A DNA stretch of 64,000 nucleotides from Timema cristinae (Eukaryota; Arthropoda; Insecta; Phasmatodea; Timematidae): NCBI GenBank assembly GCA_039000515.1, contig JBCFYV010009882.1:63902817-63966816 (forward strand). Direction: 5' to 3'. How positions within the stretch are numbered: the first letter of the stretch is position 1; every line of letters starts with the position of its first letter. Below are positions 45,756 through 57,680 of the stretch, piece by piece. Under the pieces are notes generated by a model. That model did no database searches and was not told the origin of the DNA. It saw only the letters and a list, made by a program, of their open reading frames with translations. The position numbers and the translations under genes were made by a program.

Positions 45756-47763
45756 GCAGTGTTATTATGACCACGACGCAAAACGAATTTGCGACCGTTA
45801 GCAGAGAGACGCTAGACTTTGCGTCAAAAGTTATTATGGCCGACCACTTTGCGAAAGCAAAGTCCTTGCGAGCGCAAATATTTCTCTAGTAGCGTGACGC
45901 TAAGTTGCGCAGACATTTTACTTGTCCTCTGGTTTGCGTTACGAGGTTATGTTTGCTAGTTTTTGTAATTTATTACGTGGTTTGTGTTACATTATTTAAA
46001 CATGCCATCTCATTATCCCTATATATTATAATTACCTCAAAATTTTTTGTGTGTGTTTCACATAATCTAAATTTAAATATGCCTAAATCATAATGTAGGC
46101 CAAGAATGGGGATAGTACACTTGCACTGAATGTATTTTATTTGAAACACAACATTATCAAAATGCATTACTATTCACCATCAATACACTGATAATTCAGG
46201 TGATAAAATAATATGTTTAAGATGTCTCAACAAAACTTTAATGATGTAATCATATTTAAACTGAATCGTACATACAGTAGTAGTTACTATCCACATTAAT
46301 ATGAGTTGTAGGCCTATGAAATATTGCAGCCAATACTGGAAATAACTAAATAGGCCCTAGCTTAATATTTGCATGCGGTTTGGTTTAGGCCTAGATTTTA
46401 ATCATAAAGGGTTTACTAAAGTTATCTGAAACCAATAATTAGTAGTTAAACCTAGTTATAGTGAAGCGAATAAATTGCAAACAAATCATTATAAAGAAAT
46501 AAAATATCCTTATATTCTTAATCATTTAACTAATGTCTCAATAATTCCCTTTAAGTAAAAGATGCATTTTATTATTTTTAGCCAGCCAAACCACCCTCTC
46601 GTTCACTTTTTTTGTTAACTTAGTAGGACGACTGACATTAAGTTGTCGAAAATAATCAGTGTGAACACAATTTTTGGGAGATCTTGAACGCTTTCATCAA
46701 CTTTAACTAATTAGTTTTATTTTCTAAGATCTTAACACCGCATATTTGATTCAATCTCAAACGTGAGAACCTTTTGAACACTGTAAATTAATAAAATTAG
46801 CACAAAGTCGGCCTATATATGTTCAGGTGGAGTACTGTATAGATAGGAAGTTTTCTTTATCAAACCTCAACTCAATCAAACAATATAAAATTTAAAAACA
46901 CCTTACTGTAGGCCTATATCTTTGAACGTTCAATTTTTGGCTTGACAAAATCGAGGACGGTTTTAAAATAGGCCTACTAAGAAAGCCAAAATACAAAATA
47001 TTAATATACTGTTTGATAAATGTTTTTGAAACAAAGTTTTATAAGGCATATATTTTTAGTTATAAATTAAAGTTATTTTAAATTAAAATGGGCCTAAATA
47101 TAAGAAGTCTACATTACAAACGGTTGAAATTATTTTTAATTAATATAATAAAACACACTTGTTCCAGTATCAACATGAATATATGAAGAATAAAGCATTG
47201 GGTCGTAAAGCATACATCTTACAAAAACATTGTTTATTTATTAGCCAACTTCTCATACTAATTTATTCATTTCTCCGTGTGGCATTACTATTTTAATGCA
47301 TAGCTCACATGTTTTTTTACTACAATATGTTATGTGTATTGAATAATGTAGGCCTAGTATTTTTTCATTTCAAATCGTAAGCAAACAAAATTATGCAAGT
47401 GATTTATTACATTAAGCTAGGTTAAATCGTTCTTGCAAATAATGTGACTTGTGATCAGCTGTTTGGGAAAATAAAAATAAATGAATAATGTTCAGTCATG
47501 AATACCAGCATTCTTGAAATAAATGTACCTAATTTATAGCCTCTAACTTCTTACAAGGTAATATTCTTTGGAAAAGTGTTGCCATCTGTTGACGCAAACT
47601 GATTTTATTCTGTGCGTCAACGCTAGAAGCAAAGTCGAAGCTAAAACTAGCGGACGATACAAAGAGTGGTGGTCATAATAACCCAAACGCTATCTTTTCT
47701 TCGAAAGTGAAGCTAACTAGCGGTAGCAACTAACTTTGCGTCGAATGGTCATAATAGCCCTGC
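45756..47763. mobile_element. ~2.0-kb non-autonomous TIR transposon, copy 1
   Basis: The left end GCAGTGTTATTATGACCA and the right end TGGTCATAATAGCCCTGC are inverted repeats. A second inner motif pair lies at about 45,830 (ttattatggccgaccac) and 47,668 (gtggtcataataaccc). Both termini are dense in 'gacgcaaa' and 'gctagcg' words. The interior is AT-rich with no frame longer than about 65 codons, so it depends on another element's transposase. There is no clear TSD. Its right end is only ~200 bp from exon B of the RRM-like gene. Confidence 0.8.
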
Positions 47764-47965
47764 AGGTGTCATTTTTCAATTTTCAGAATATATTATATTA
47801 TATTACACAACATATGAACTTTGGTGAGTTGTCACATAACATATATTGGATCATTTCTTGAACACACTTATTAACGTACAGTATACACAAACGCTTTAAT
47901 TTTGTAATCGTTAACGAGCCAAAACCTAATATAAAGGATTTAAAGACCGTGGTCTAGATGAATAC

Positions 47966-48215
47966 CTGTTGCCGACGATCGACTTGCGTCCTGTAGAGCG
48001 CATCACGGTAGTTGAGGCAGCTGACTCAGTAGGGAAGAAGGTGGCACCATAAAAATCGAGCCCGTTTTGGAGTAGGATGTTTGACTCCTCCAGATTGGCC
48101 AGTGTCACTCTAACAATAGGCGGCGAGTCAGACATTTGCGCAGGAGCAGAAGCCGCGGCGGCGGCGGCTGCAGCAGCAGCAGCGACTGCGGCAGAGCTGG
48201 CTTTAACTGGAGGAC
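47966..48215 (-). CDS. RRM-like protein gene, internal exon (B)
   Basis: Flanked by acceptor tttcctggttttggtcgagcag|GT and donor AACAG|GTATTC. The first two nucleotides complete the Gly codon left open by exon A. It encodes PPVKASSAAV, a poly-Ala run of 12 (GCN codons, imperfect), SAPAQMSDSPP, and then the second half of an RRM-like fold: IVRVTLANLEESNILLQNGL, then DFYGATFFPTE (beta3-alpha2-beta4). It ends STGRKSIVGN plus two nucleotides of an Arg codon. The open frame extends beyond both splice sites (to 48,246 and 47,926), so a naive ORF call overshoots. The 250-nt length means that skipping or deleting this exon shifts the frame. It sits in a 1.36-kb island between two copies of one transposon. 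Confidence 0.75.
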
Positions 48216-48706
48216 CTGCTCGACCAAAACCAGGAAACTTCAGCATTAGAGTGTATAACTAGTAGATACATTAAAACATCGGGGATTAATCTAAAACTAA
48301 TTCACATATTAACACTGTTGATGGTGATTTATTTTTGTCGTGATCATAAGTTCGTCAATTTTTATAATGATATAGTATTTTATAAAAATATATATTCATC
48401 TCTTAAAAAATAGTTTTGGCATGAGTTTTCAAATATCTGTTCAAAGTAGAGTGGCGTAGTAAACTTTGAAATATGATCACTTTCTTAAATTTCCTCCTGT
48501 ACATTTTGGTGTATCTTCTCAATACTACCTCCCAGCAGTTATCAGTAATCCAACCAACCCTCCCACCCTCATCCTTGATCATGTCCACAAACCAACACAG
48601 CCCCTCCACACAACTCCTCAAACTATTCTGGAATACCACTAGGAAAAAAATATAATTATAAACTACAAGAACAAGAGATATGACTAAGTGACGAACAGGA
48701 CCGTCC

Positions 48707-48960
48707 TTTACCTGTTTCGGTGGACACATGGTCAAAAGCGTCACTCTCGTGATAGACTAGACTGCCAATGACAGGGAGATTGGGTTTCGAAACCTGGTTG
48801 GGTATATTGAGGGTGTTTTTTTTTTCCAAAATTGTTTTCCACTCTTCCTTTACGCATTTGCTGCTACACTTCCTTCAAATTCAACCTTAATCATGATTGG
48901 TACATATGCGTATAACTTGAATCCTGAATAGGTAGTAAAATGAAATTTAAAAAAAAGTAT
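48707..48960 (+). mobile_element. tRNA-derived SINE, family B, full length
   Basis: Head acctgtttcggtggacacat, 'ggtcaaaagcgtcactct', 'tagactagactgccaatgac', degenerate B-box gggtttcgaaacctggttgg, 'tttccactcttcctttacgc' and a degraded common tail (cttgaatcctgaataggtag), ending A-rich. It lies in the intron between exons A and B. Confidence 0.75.
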
Positions 48961-49121
48961 GATCCTTTATTACGTCTAAGTGACCGCAGAAGACGCCCAA
49001 ACTAATTAACTATGATCAGCCAAAATTTCGTATCTCAATATACTTTTAAATTTCTATCAAACATATTAGTATGTAATTTGATAAAGAGTTACAGGATGTT
49101 TTATTTTGGACATACCAACAA

Positions 49122-51138
49122 GCAGGGCTATTATGACCACGACGCAAAACGAATTTGCGACCGTTAGCAGAGAGACGCTAGACTTTGCGTCAAAAGTTAT
49201 TATGGCCGACCACTTTGCGAAAGCAAAGTCCTTGCGAGCGCAAATATTTTCCTAGTAGCGTGACGCTAAGTTGCGCAGACATTTTACTTGTCCTTTGGTT
49301 TGCGTTACGAGGTTATGTTTGCTAGTTTTTGTAATTTATTACGTGTTTTGTGTTACATTATTTAAACTTGCCACCTCATTAGCCCAATATAATTACCTCA
49401 AAACTGTTTGTGTGTGTTTCACATAATCTAGCTTTAAATAGGCCTATATCATAATGTAGGCCAAGAGTTGGGATACACTGAATGTATTTTATTTGAAACA
49501 CAACACACTATCAAAATGCATTACTATTCACCATACACTGATAATTCAGGTGATGAAATAATAAAACGTAGGCCTAATATGTTTAAGATGCCTCAACAAA
49601 ACTTTAATGATGCAATCATATTTAAACTGAATCATACATACAGTAGTAGTTACTATCCACATTAAAGTGAGTTGTAGACCTCTGAACTATTGCAGCCAAG
49701 ACTGGAAATAACTAAATAGGCTCTAGCTTAATATTTGCATGCGGTTTGGTTTAGGCCTAGGTTTTTTAGTCATAAATGGTTTACTAAAGTTATCTGAAAC
49801 CAATAATTAGTAGTTAAACCTAGTTATAATAAAGTGAATAAATTGCAAACAACTCATTATAAAGAAATATAATATTCTTATATTCTTAATCACTTAACTA
49901 AAGTCTCAATAATTCCCTTAAGTAAAAGATGCATTTTATTATTTTTAGCCATCCAAACAACCCACTCGTTCACTTTATTTGTTAACTTAGTAGGACGTCT
50001 GACATTAAGTTATCGAAAATATTCAGTGTGAACACAATTTTCGGGAAATCTAACGCTTTCATCAACTTTAAGTAATTAGTTTTATTTTATAAGATCTTCA
50101 AACAGCATATTTGATTCAATCTCAAACGTGAGAACCTTTTCAACACTGTAAATTAATAAAATTAGCACAAAGTCGGCCTATATATGTTCAGGTGGAGTAC
50201 CGTATAGATAGGAAGTTTTCATTATCTAACCTCAACTCAATCAAACAATATAAAATTTAAAACACCTTACTGTAGGCCTATATCTTTGAACGTTCAATTT
50301 TTGGCTTTACAAAATCGAGGACGGTTTTAAAATAGGCCTACTATGAAACCCAAAATACAAAATATTAATCTACTGTTTGATAAATGTTGTTTTTGAAACA
50401 AAGTTTTATAAGGCATATATTTTTTAGTTATAAATTAAAGTTATTTTAAATTAAAATAGGCCTAAATATAAGGAGAAGTCTACATTATAAACGGTTGAAA
50501 TTATTTTTAATTAATATCATAGAATACAATTGTTCTAGTATCAACATTAATATATGAAGAATAAAGCATTGGGTCGTAAAGCATAAATCTTACAAAAACA
50601 TTGTTTCTTTATTAGCCAACTTCTCATACTAATTTATTCATTTCCCTGTGTGATATTACTAATTTAATGCATAGCTCATATAATTTTTTGACTACAATAT
50701 GTTATGTGTATTGAATAATGTAGGCCTAGTATTTTTTCATTTCAAATCGTAAGCAAACAAAATTATGCGAGTGATTTATTAAATTAAGCTAGGTTAAATC
50801 GTTCTTACAAATAATGTGACTTGTGATCAGCTGTTTGGGAAAATAAAAATAAATGAATAATGTTCAGTCATGAACACCAGCATTCTTGAAATAAATGCAC
50901 CTAATTTATTATAGCCTCTAACTTCTTAAAAGGTAATATTCTTTGGAAAAGTGTTGCCAACTGTTGACGCAAACTGATTTTATTCTGTGCGTTAACGCTA
51001 GACGCAAAGTCGAAGCTAAAACTAGCGGACGATACAAAGTGTGGTTGTCATAATAACCCAGACGCTATCTTTTCTTCGAAAGTGAAGCTAACTAGCGGTA
51101 GCAACTAACTTTGCGTCGAATGGTCATAATAGCCCTGC
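49122..51138. mobile_element. ~2.0-kb non-autonomous TIR transposon, copy 2
   Basis: This is a near-identical, same-orientation copy of 45,756-47,763 over its whole length, differing by scattered substitutions and small indels. The ends are GCAGGGCTATTATGACCA and TGGTCATAATAGCCCTGC. The flanks differ from those of copy 1 (left 'cataccaaca', right 'agaaatcaat'), so this is independent insertion or ectopic duplication of the element alone, not of the locus. No TSD is obvious. Confidence 0.85.
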
Positions 51139-52550
51139 AGAAATCAATAGTTATATTATTAATTCACTAGATTTTGGGTTCAAAGATTTGGAGATTCAAC
51201 CCCAAATAATTTAAATTGTTTAAACATACAGATTATTTTTTTATGAAGGTGCGGATATTTCTTGAAGAGGAAAATGTTATAAACTTATCCTTCCAAACTG
51301 CAGAAATATATAATACTAGCAATATCAATTATTTTAATTTATTTTAAAGTATTAGTTACAGCCACACTCTTACATATGCAAACTAATTATAAATATATAT
51401 CATCAAGCCGAATGTATTTGGCAAATATATTTATGGTAAATACCTTGTCTATGATAAATGTTTCAAGGATTTCACCTTCCTTTCGATAAAGAAGAACACT
51501 TGATAGTAAAAGTTTTTTTTACAACTATACATATTATTATACGTGTTTAAAATATAAACTATCAAACACAATTTAATTTTGAAATGAAATTAAGTAGTTT
51601 CCACACACAGAACAATATTTTGTGGAAAATCATTACAATATTGTGGTTAAAGATTGATTATTTTTCAAAATAACTAATATAATTATTAGAACTGCCCTTA
51701 ATTGTTGTCTAAATACATATTTTATTTTTCACATTTTTAACACTTAAAATCAGGGAACATTTAACCCTTTCATGACCTGTATTATTAGCATAATCACAGT
51801 CAAAACTATAATTTAGTAGTTTTTTGTCTTTCCTCAACCACTGGGCTTGGAAGCTAGAAATTTTGCTTGGCTGGAAGGTAGTGGTATTACCCTAGATAAC
51901 CAGAAAAATGTTAAATTGGGCTTCAGAAAATGGGGAGAGGACTATGATTTGAAAAAACATTTTATACCCTGTAGAAGATTAAAATTTGTCAGGCAGGTAA
52001 TGAGACAACGCCTGATTACTCAATTAATCTGAACATTTTAAATTTCTGAGAGTGAATTGGAGAAAAGGGTTAGGGGGTATATAATTTCAATGTATGTATA
52101 TAAATATATATGTATAAATATAAATTTATATAATTATATATTTATACATACATATGTATGCATGTATATAGTCTGCATCGATATATTGATAGATATGTAA
52201 TTCAATAGGTGTACTATTACAATATTAAAATGATTATACAGTAGTATTTGTCAAGCAAATATGTATATATACTAGTGGATTGTTGCAGCAATAGCGGCAG
52301 ATTACGGGACTAAAATGTATTCTTAACATTTTATATGGAAAGATCAATATAATTAGCCCTTATTTGACTTTCAAGTTTAAAGTTTACTCGTCAAAGGTTA
52401 TCAACTTAAAATTTAATTTTTGCTTTCGGTGTTTAATTTGAATCATAACGTATATTTTCTTCTCCCTTCACGCCACGATGCGATCTTTAAAAAGACACCT
52501 CTCCCATCTCTCTATTTATTCGTTGCAGCAAATCAAACAATTAAGGTAAT
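51139..52550. other. Intron DNA, AT-rich
   Basis: A 61-codon + frame at 51,847-52,032 (contains FRKWGEDYDLKKHF) has a somewhat protein-like composition but no recognised domain. (ta)-rich microsatellite-like sequence lies at 52,090-52,170. Confidence 0.3.
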
Positions 52551-52554
52551 GATT

Positions 52555-52860
52555 GAGCTGATAATATTTTTAACCAAAGACAAATATATTATTTAACGAT
52601 ATACAACTACACCCAAATCATGGTTTCCATGGAGATGTTAACAAAGAATTATTGCACAGATGATGATGATGCACACAAAGAAGGAAAAGGTGGAAAATTC
52701 ACTAAGAAAATTTGGGTTTTATTTTTAGGACATTATTTTTGCCGCCTTCCTGGACCCCTAACATTTTAAATGAGTGTTCGTTGGCTAAAATAGGTTATAC
52801 CGTTTTCTCGTAATTTCAACTATCGGAAATGGGTTTATCAAATTATATATAAGATATAAA
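52555..52860. repeat. Dispersed repeat, copy 1 (related to 54,490-54,775)
   Basis: Blocks 'accaaagacaaatatattat', 'gtttccatggagat', 'cctggacccctaacatttta', 'aatgagtg', 'ttctcgtaatttcaactatc' and 'ggaaatgggtttatca' recur in the same order at 54.5-54.8 kb. Confidence 0.65.
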
Positions 52861-52869
52861 TATAGGATA

Positions 52870-53850
52870 TATAGAGTGATAAAATGTGATAGTGAAAATG
52901 ACAGTGGTGTTTGAGAGTGTGTGATTGTGTGGGTGAGTGTAGACATGAGAGTGTGAGTGGGAGAAGGTGAGTGTGATTGCGAGAAAATGAGTGTAATAGA
53001 TTGATAATGAGTGATTTAGATAGATCGAGTGAGTGTGAGTGAGTGATAGTGAGAGTATGTGTATGTGTTAGAGAGATAATTACTGGGAGAAGAGGGAAAG
53101 TGTGTGTGTGTGTGTGTGTGTGTGTAAGGAAAGAAAGCGTGTGTGATAGAAAGAGTGTGTGTGAGAAAATGTGAGAGTGGATGAGAGAGAAAGAGATTAT
53201 GTGAGGGAGAATTTGTGATAAAGCGTGTGAGAGAGAGAGAGTGTGTTTGAGAAATTGAGAGTGTAATTTTGGGAGAGATATTGTGTGAAAGAGAGAGAAA
53301 ATGTTAGGCGTGTGAGAGAGAAATTTAGAGAGGGGGAGATTAGTTTACAGAGAGAAAATTTGAACGAAAGAAAGAGTTAGATATAGAGTTCAAGATATAA
53401 AAATTGAGAGAGTGAGTGAGTTTGAGAGTAAGACAGTTTGAGAAAGAGTGAATTAGAGAGAGAGATCGAGTTTGAGATAAAGAGAGTAAGATATATATAT
53501 AGAGAGAGTTAGATTGAGATAAAGAGAGTGAGAATGATCTATAGAGAGCTTGAGATATGGAGAATTTGAGAGAGGGGGTGTATGAGAGAAAGGGAATTGA
53601 GAGAGAGCGTTTGAGAGATAGAGATTGTTTGAGAAAGAGATGATGTTTGAAAGATAGCATAAGAGAGAGAGTATAATAAAGATAATGTGAAAGAAATTAT
53701 GTTATAGAGAGTGTATGTGAGGGTGAGAGTGTGTTTGAAAGAGAGAGAAGATTATATTAGAGAGAGAGAGAGAGTGTGTGTGAGTGAGGGGAGAGGGTGT
53801 GAGAGAAAATGTGAGAGCGTGTGAGGGTGTCAGATTGAGGGAATGTGAAA
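52870..53850. repeat. ~1-kb purine-rich GA/GT low-complexity tract
   Basis: The + strand is almost devoid of C over about 950 bp and is built of gtgagagag/gtgtgtg words, including (gt)n at 53,100-53,126 and (ga)n near 53,460 and 53,760. The long minus-strand frames rich in Ser and Leu are by-products. The tract lies between two copies of a ~300-bp repeat, inside the intron between exons A and B. Confidence 0.85.
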
Positions 53851-54489
53851 ATATAGACGTGGTATCCTATACAAAATATTACGATACTTTGAAATATCAT
53901 TCCCTCAAAATTAATTATCAACGTGGAAACATAACTCAACTTCCTGTATTTGTAAGAATGTGAAAAGATAGATGGGGTAAAAAAATATTTTAAATAGCAT
54001 ATCCTCAAAATTAAGCTTTAAAATGAAAACATAGCTTGACTTATGTATTTGTGTTGTGTTACTATTTGCTAAAATGGATATCAAAACACTTTATTTGAAT
54101 AAAATGAGTATCAAAACCTATTATTTGAAAAAAAAAAAATGGACACCAAAACTCATACTTATATAGTCAAAATGACTGATTTTAAACATTATTCAATATA
54201 ATTTTATTGTTTTTGAGCTTATAATACATGCCAAAATATATTTAAACATCATTTCATCATGCGGGAAACAAAACTTAGAAAATATTTTCACAAACTCAAC
54301 AACTTAACCTTTTAATTCTCGAACTATGTTCAATATTATTGATTTAAATGCGAATTAACGACACAAACATTCCAATAAAAAATCACTGTTTCCCCAGTTT
54401 AGGCATCTCAATCTAGATGTGGTATGACCAGCATCCAAAGAGAAATATTTATCCAGACAGAAAACTGTGATTTGTTCGGACCAACAAAT

Positions 54490-54775
54490 AAAGATTTACC
54501 TATTATTTTTTAGCCAAAGAGATATATTTTATTTAGAGATTTACAGCCATGCAGTAAATAACCGTTTCCATGGCGATTAAACAAATGAAACAAATGATTA
54601 AAACTGAAAATTTTCCTTGAAAATCGGATTTTCGTGGAAAACTACTATTTTTCCAGATATCCTGGACTCCTAACCATTAAAATGAGTGGTAATTTGTCAA
54701 AATCTGTTCAGACATTTCCTCGTAATTTCTATTATCGGAAACAGGCTTATCATATTATACATAATATCATAACCT
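54490..54775. repeat. Dispersed repeat, copy 2
   Basis: Diverged counterpart of 52,555-52,860: 'agccaaagagatatatttta', 'gtttccatggcgat', 'cctggactcctaaccattaa', 'cctcgtaatttctattatcg', 'gaaacaggcttatca'. Confidence 0.65.
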
Positions 54776-55329
54776 GGGCACGTATAACTATAACGACGGT
54801 AAAATATTCTATCAATTTAGTTAATCAGATTCTTTTTCATGTCCATGACCTTTTTTTAGGACCGCGTCTTATTACCGATTCAACCTAGACACACTTTTCT
54901 TTTATTTCTCCAGCAATTCTCTATAAAACAATAGTAGAAGTATAGTGCGTTTTGAACTAAATTGCTAAATTCATCATCTATTTCTAAACTTTAACTGGAA
55001 GAAACTGACGATGTGACTCTAGGAAATAGGAAGTGGTTGGATAGACAGCTGATCAAAAGAAGCTTTTACCCTTCGTTTAGCCTGTAAGGTAGAAAGCTTA
55101 TGTTTCCTTATTCTATTATTGTGTGGATTATAGTATAATATTGAGCGTCTGGGTTACATCATTCGTAGCCCAGTTTAAGGAAAGACTAACCAGTAATAAT
55201 GTACTGTTGCCCAGTGGACTTACGAATGCACTAATCGTACATCCTTTCCATGGAGCCTCTCTCCATCTTCCGATGTGATGAGATGATGGTGAAAATGAGT
55301 AAGAGAAATCAGTAGAAACACTTAAACCT

Positions 55330-55500
55330 AACTTAAGCCTAATCAACCAAATCCTGGTGACCGTTGGGTTAATTCTCCTTTCGGGAAAAATACCCAAGGT
55401 TTGAGTTGTAAATAGAACCTTGGGACACTTAGGGTCGTATCTAGTTGAATTTACCACTACACTACGGGTCCAGTGGTATGGATTACAAGATAGGGCCATA
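55330..55500 (-). mobile_element. Possible tRNA-derived SINE fragment
   Basis: The minus strand has a tRNA-like start (ggacccgtagtgtagtggta) and a degenerate B-box (caaggttctatttacaactc). No common tail is present. Confidence 0.35.
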
Positions 55501-56021
55501 GAGTTATCCGTTAAGGTAAGACTGCTATCTTTCAGGGTAAATGCAGTGTACTTGAAGCATAGAGGAAAAGGAAAATTGGATATCAACTTTCACTCACTAT
55601 ATATCGATGAACAGTGGCTATTTATATTCTAACAAAAAGATTGATTGCAATCAACTTCAAATAAGCATAAAGTACATATTGTCAATTAACAAAAAAAATT
55701 TAAAAATCAGATAAAAAAAATTGATAGTAATAATTAGGTATCTTTGATCACAATAGACTTTATTAGATTCCAGATATATTGTAGCATGAACATAGCACCA
55801 AATATTTAAAATGTTATAGTTAGAAACTTCAAAATCGTACAACTGGTAAATGGTATTAATTTATAACTTATCTAAAAGCAACTACCAGAAAATATTTTAT
55901 TCGTACCTTTTAGCACGCCTAGGTTTTTAATGCATTTTTTAAAGAAGTATTTGATCCTCGTTTAAAACCCATCGTCTACTATTTTGGCACACAAATCTTC
56001 TTGGAATAGTATGTTCTATAC

Positions 56022-56226
56022 CTGAACTTGGATTCCCGCTGGACTGGCTCTGACTGCCCTGTTGTCCCCCAGACCCGGCCGGTTGGTTTTCTTTAGTGAG
56101 ACGACTCACTTCCACTACAGAATGGAACTTGTAAAGAGAATGCCTTATATCCTCCTCAGGAATGTCCTCAGGGATCTCAAGGACGAAAACACAAAACGTC
56201 TTCTGAGGTCGGCAAGGAATAGGGAC
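56022..56226 (-). CDS. RRM-like protein gene, exon A (upstream-most exon seen)
   Basis: Begins after the strong acceptor gatttttgttttag|GTCCCT and ends at donor AGTTCAG|GTATAG (phase 0 to phase 1). It encodes VPIPCRPQKTFCVFVLEIPE, then DIPEEDIRHSLYKFHSVVEV (beta1-alpha1-beta2 of an RRM-like fold, with an RNP2-like FVLEIP strand). A loop follows, rich in Gly, Gln and Ser (GSGGQQGSQSQSSGNPSS), that continues into the poly-Ala part of exon B. The resulting domain is split by a ~50-residue low-complexity insert between beta2 and beta3. Exon(s) with the start codon must lie further upstream (higher coordinates) or outside the window. The 94-codon + strand frame over the same bases is a shadow. Gene identity is not recognised; RNA binding is inferred from the fold only. 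Confidence 0.7.
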
Positions 56227-56799
56227 CTAAAACAAAAATCATACCTTGTTAATTCTAAATATGATTTCAATCTAGTAAATAATTTGTCTTTCAACTTAGA
56301 AAATATTTCATCACCTTCTGAAACACTTTGTGTCATGATAAATTGAATGTTTATGAGTATAGAGTTAAGCAAATTACGTTGGGAAAATTCTTAGAATACA
56401 AAAATTGCAATATGTTGGTTGAAGTCTTGTGAAGCAAAATTTCATACTGAATGTACATTTATATAAACAAGATTATAGAGAATCAAAATGGTAGCCAGCC
56501 ATATTTGAAGTAAGCTGAAAATTTCGTTCAAATAAAGTCTAACATAAAAATAAACACTAGTAGATAGACATTTTAGAATCTAGTTAAGTTACATCTAGTA
56601 ATAACTAAGACCAGTATAAAATTGGCCCCATCCATCTTTTGAAATAGTAAAACTGTGTTGGGGCATATTGAGTTGAAACTACCAGTGCTATTCGTATTTC
56701 AACCTCCGTTTAGATGTAACTCGCTATGAAAGCGGATTAGAGAGCTCGCGCATGCGCATTTTCATTATGTGATGCGTTGTCTCTCCCCATGCCATGCAT

Positions 56800-57624
56800 T
56801 TGGCCATCTTTTATTAGTTGTAAATGTTTTATGAACATGTGTGCTGCTATAGATGCTCCCTTCAGTTGCGAAATTCGCGCTGTCATTAGTTTTTTTCCTG
56901 CTGAGGGCAAAACTGCTCCTGAAATTCATCGGAGAATGAGTACAGTGTACGGTCTAAACTTTATGAGTGAAGGATGTGTCAGAGAGTGGTGTGTAAAATT
57001 TATATATGGATGAACTGACATGCTTGATGAAGGTGGTCCAGTTAGATGATCGTTGGTGACTGATTAATTTGTTCAAAGTGTTGACCAACAATTTCTTTAT
57101 AAACGTTGAATCACAATTTCATAGCTTTCATATAATTTTCCCCATATTTCTCGAACAGTTCTGTACGAGATTATTTACAGGTAGTCTAGGCTACCACAAG
57201 TTTTGTGAAAGATGGGTTCCAAAAATGCTTACAGATATGTACAAAATCCAGAGAATGGGATCAGCTAATACATTCTTGCAGCGTTACAGCAAAGATGGGA
57301 ATGAATTTCTTGACCATATCATTAAGAGCGATGAAACGTGGTTTCAATTTGTGAATGTTGAAAGCAAACAACAGTCAAAGCAGTGGATGCACACACAATC
57401 ACCAAACAAGCCCATAAAGATTAAACAAACCTTTTCAAACACAAATTTGATGGTAACCGTTTTCTGGTATAGGAAAGGAGTGAGTTTGACTGACATAATG
57501 AAACCAGGCAAAAAGGCACTGTAAAATACTAAGAAAATTGCGCAGGGCAATTACGGACAAAAGGCGAGGTATGCTGGCGTCATGCGTTATTCTCTTTCAC
57601 TTAAACGTGCAGACCCACATGGTT

Positions 57625-57680
<56 letters not shown>

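Noticed and set aside
48140..48190. Poly-Ala GCN run as a simple microsatellite only
   Set aside because: It is in frame within exon B between two folded segments, uses mixed GCN codons and is better described as part of the protein.
45756..51138. Segmental duplication of the whole locus 45.7-51.1 kb
   Set aside because: Homology begins and ends exactly at the inverted-repeat termini and flanks differ, so only the transposon is duplicated.
51847..52032. 61-codon + frame as an exon
   Set aside because: No convincing acceptor/donor pair and no recognised motif; kept only as a note.
53340..54008. Long minus-strand frames rich in Ser/Leu/Phe
   Set aside because: They are the complement of the GA/GT low-complexity tract; composition follows the repeat and no domain is present.
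56062..56346. 94-codon + strand frame
   Set aside because: Shadow of exon A of the minus-strand RRM-like gene, which has splice sites and a coherent fold in its own frame.
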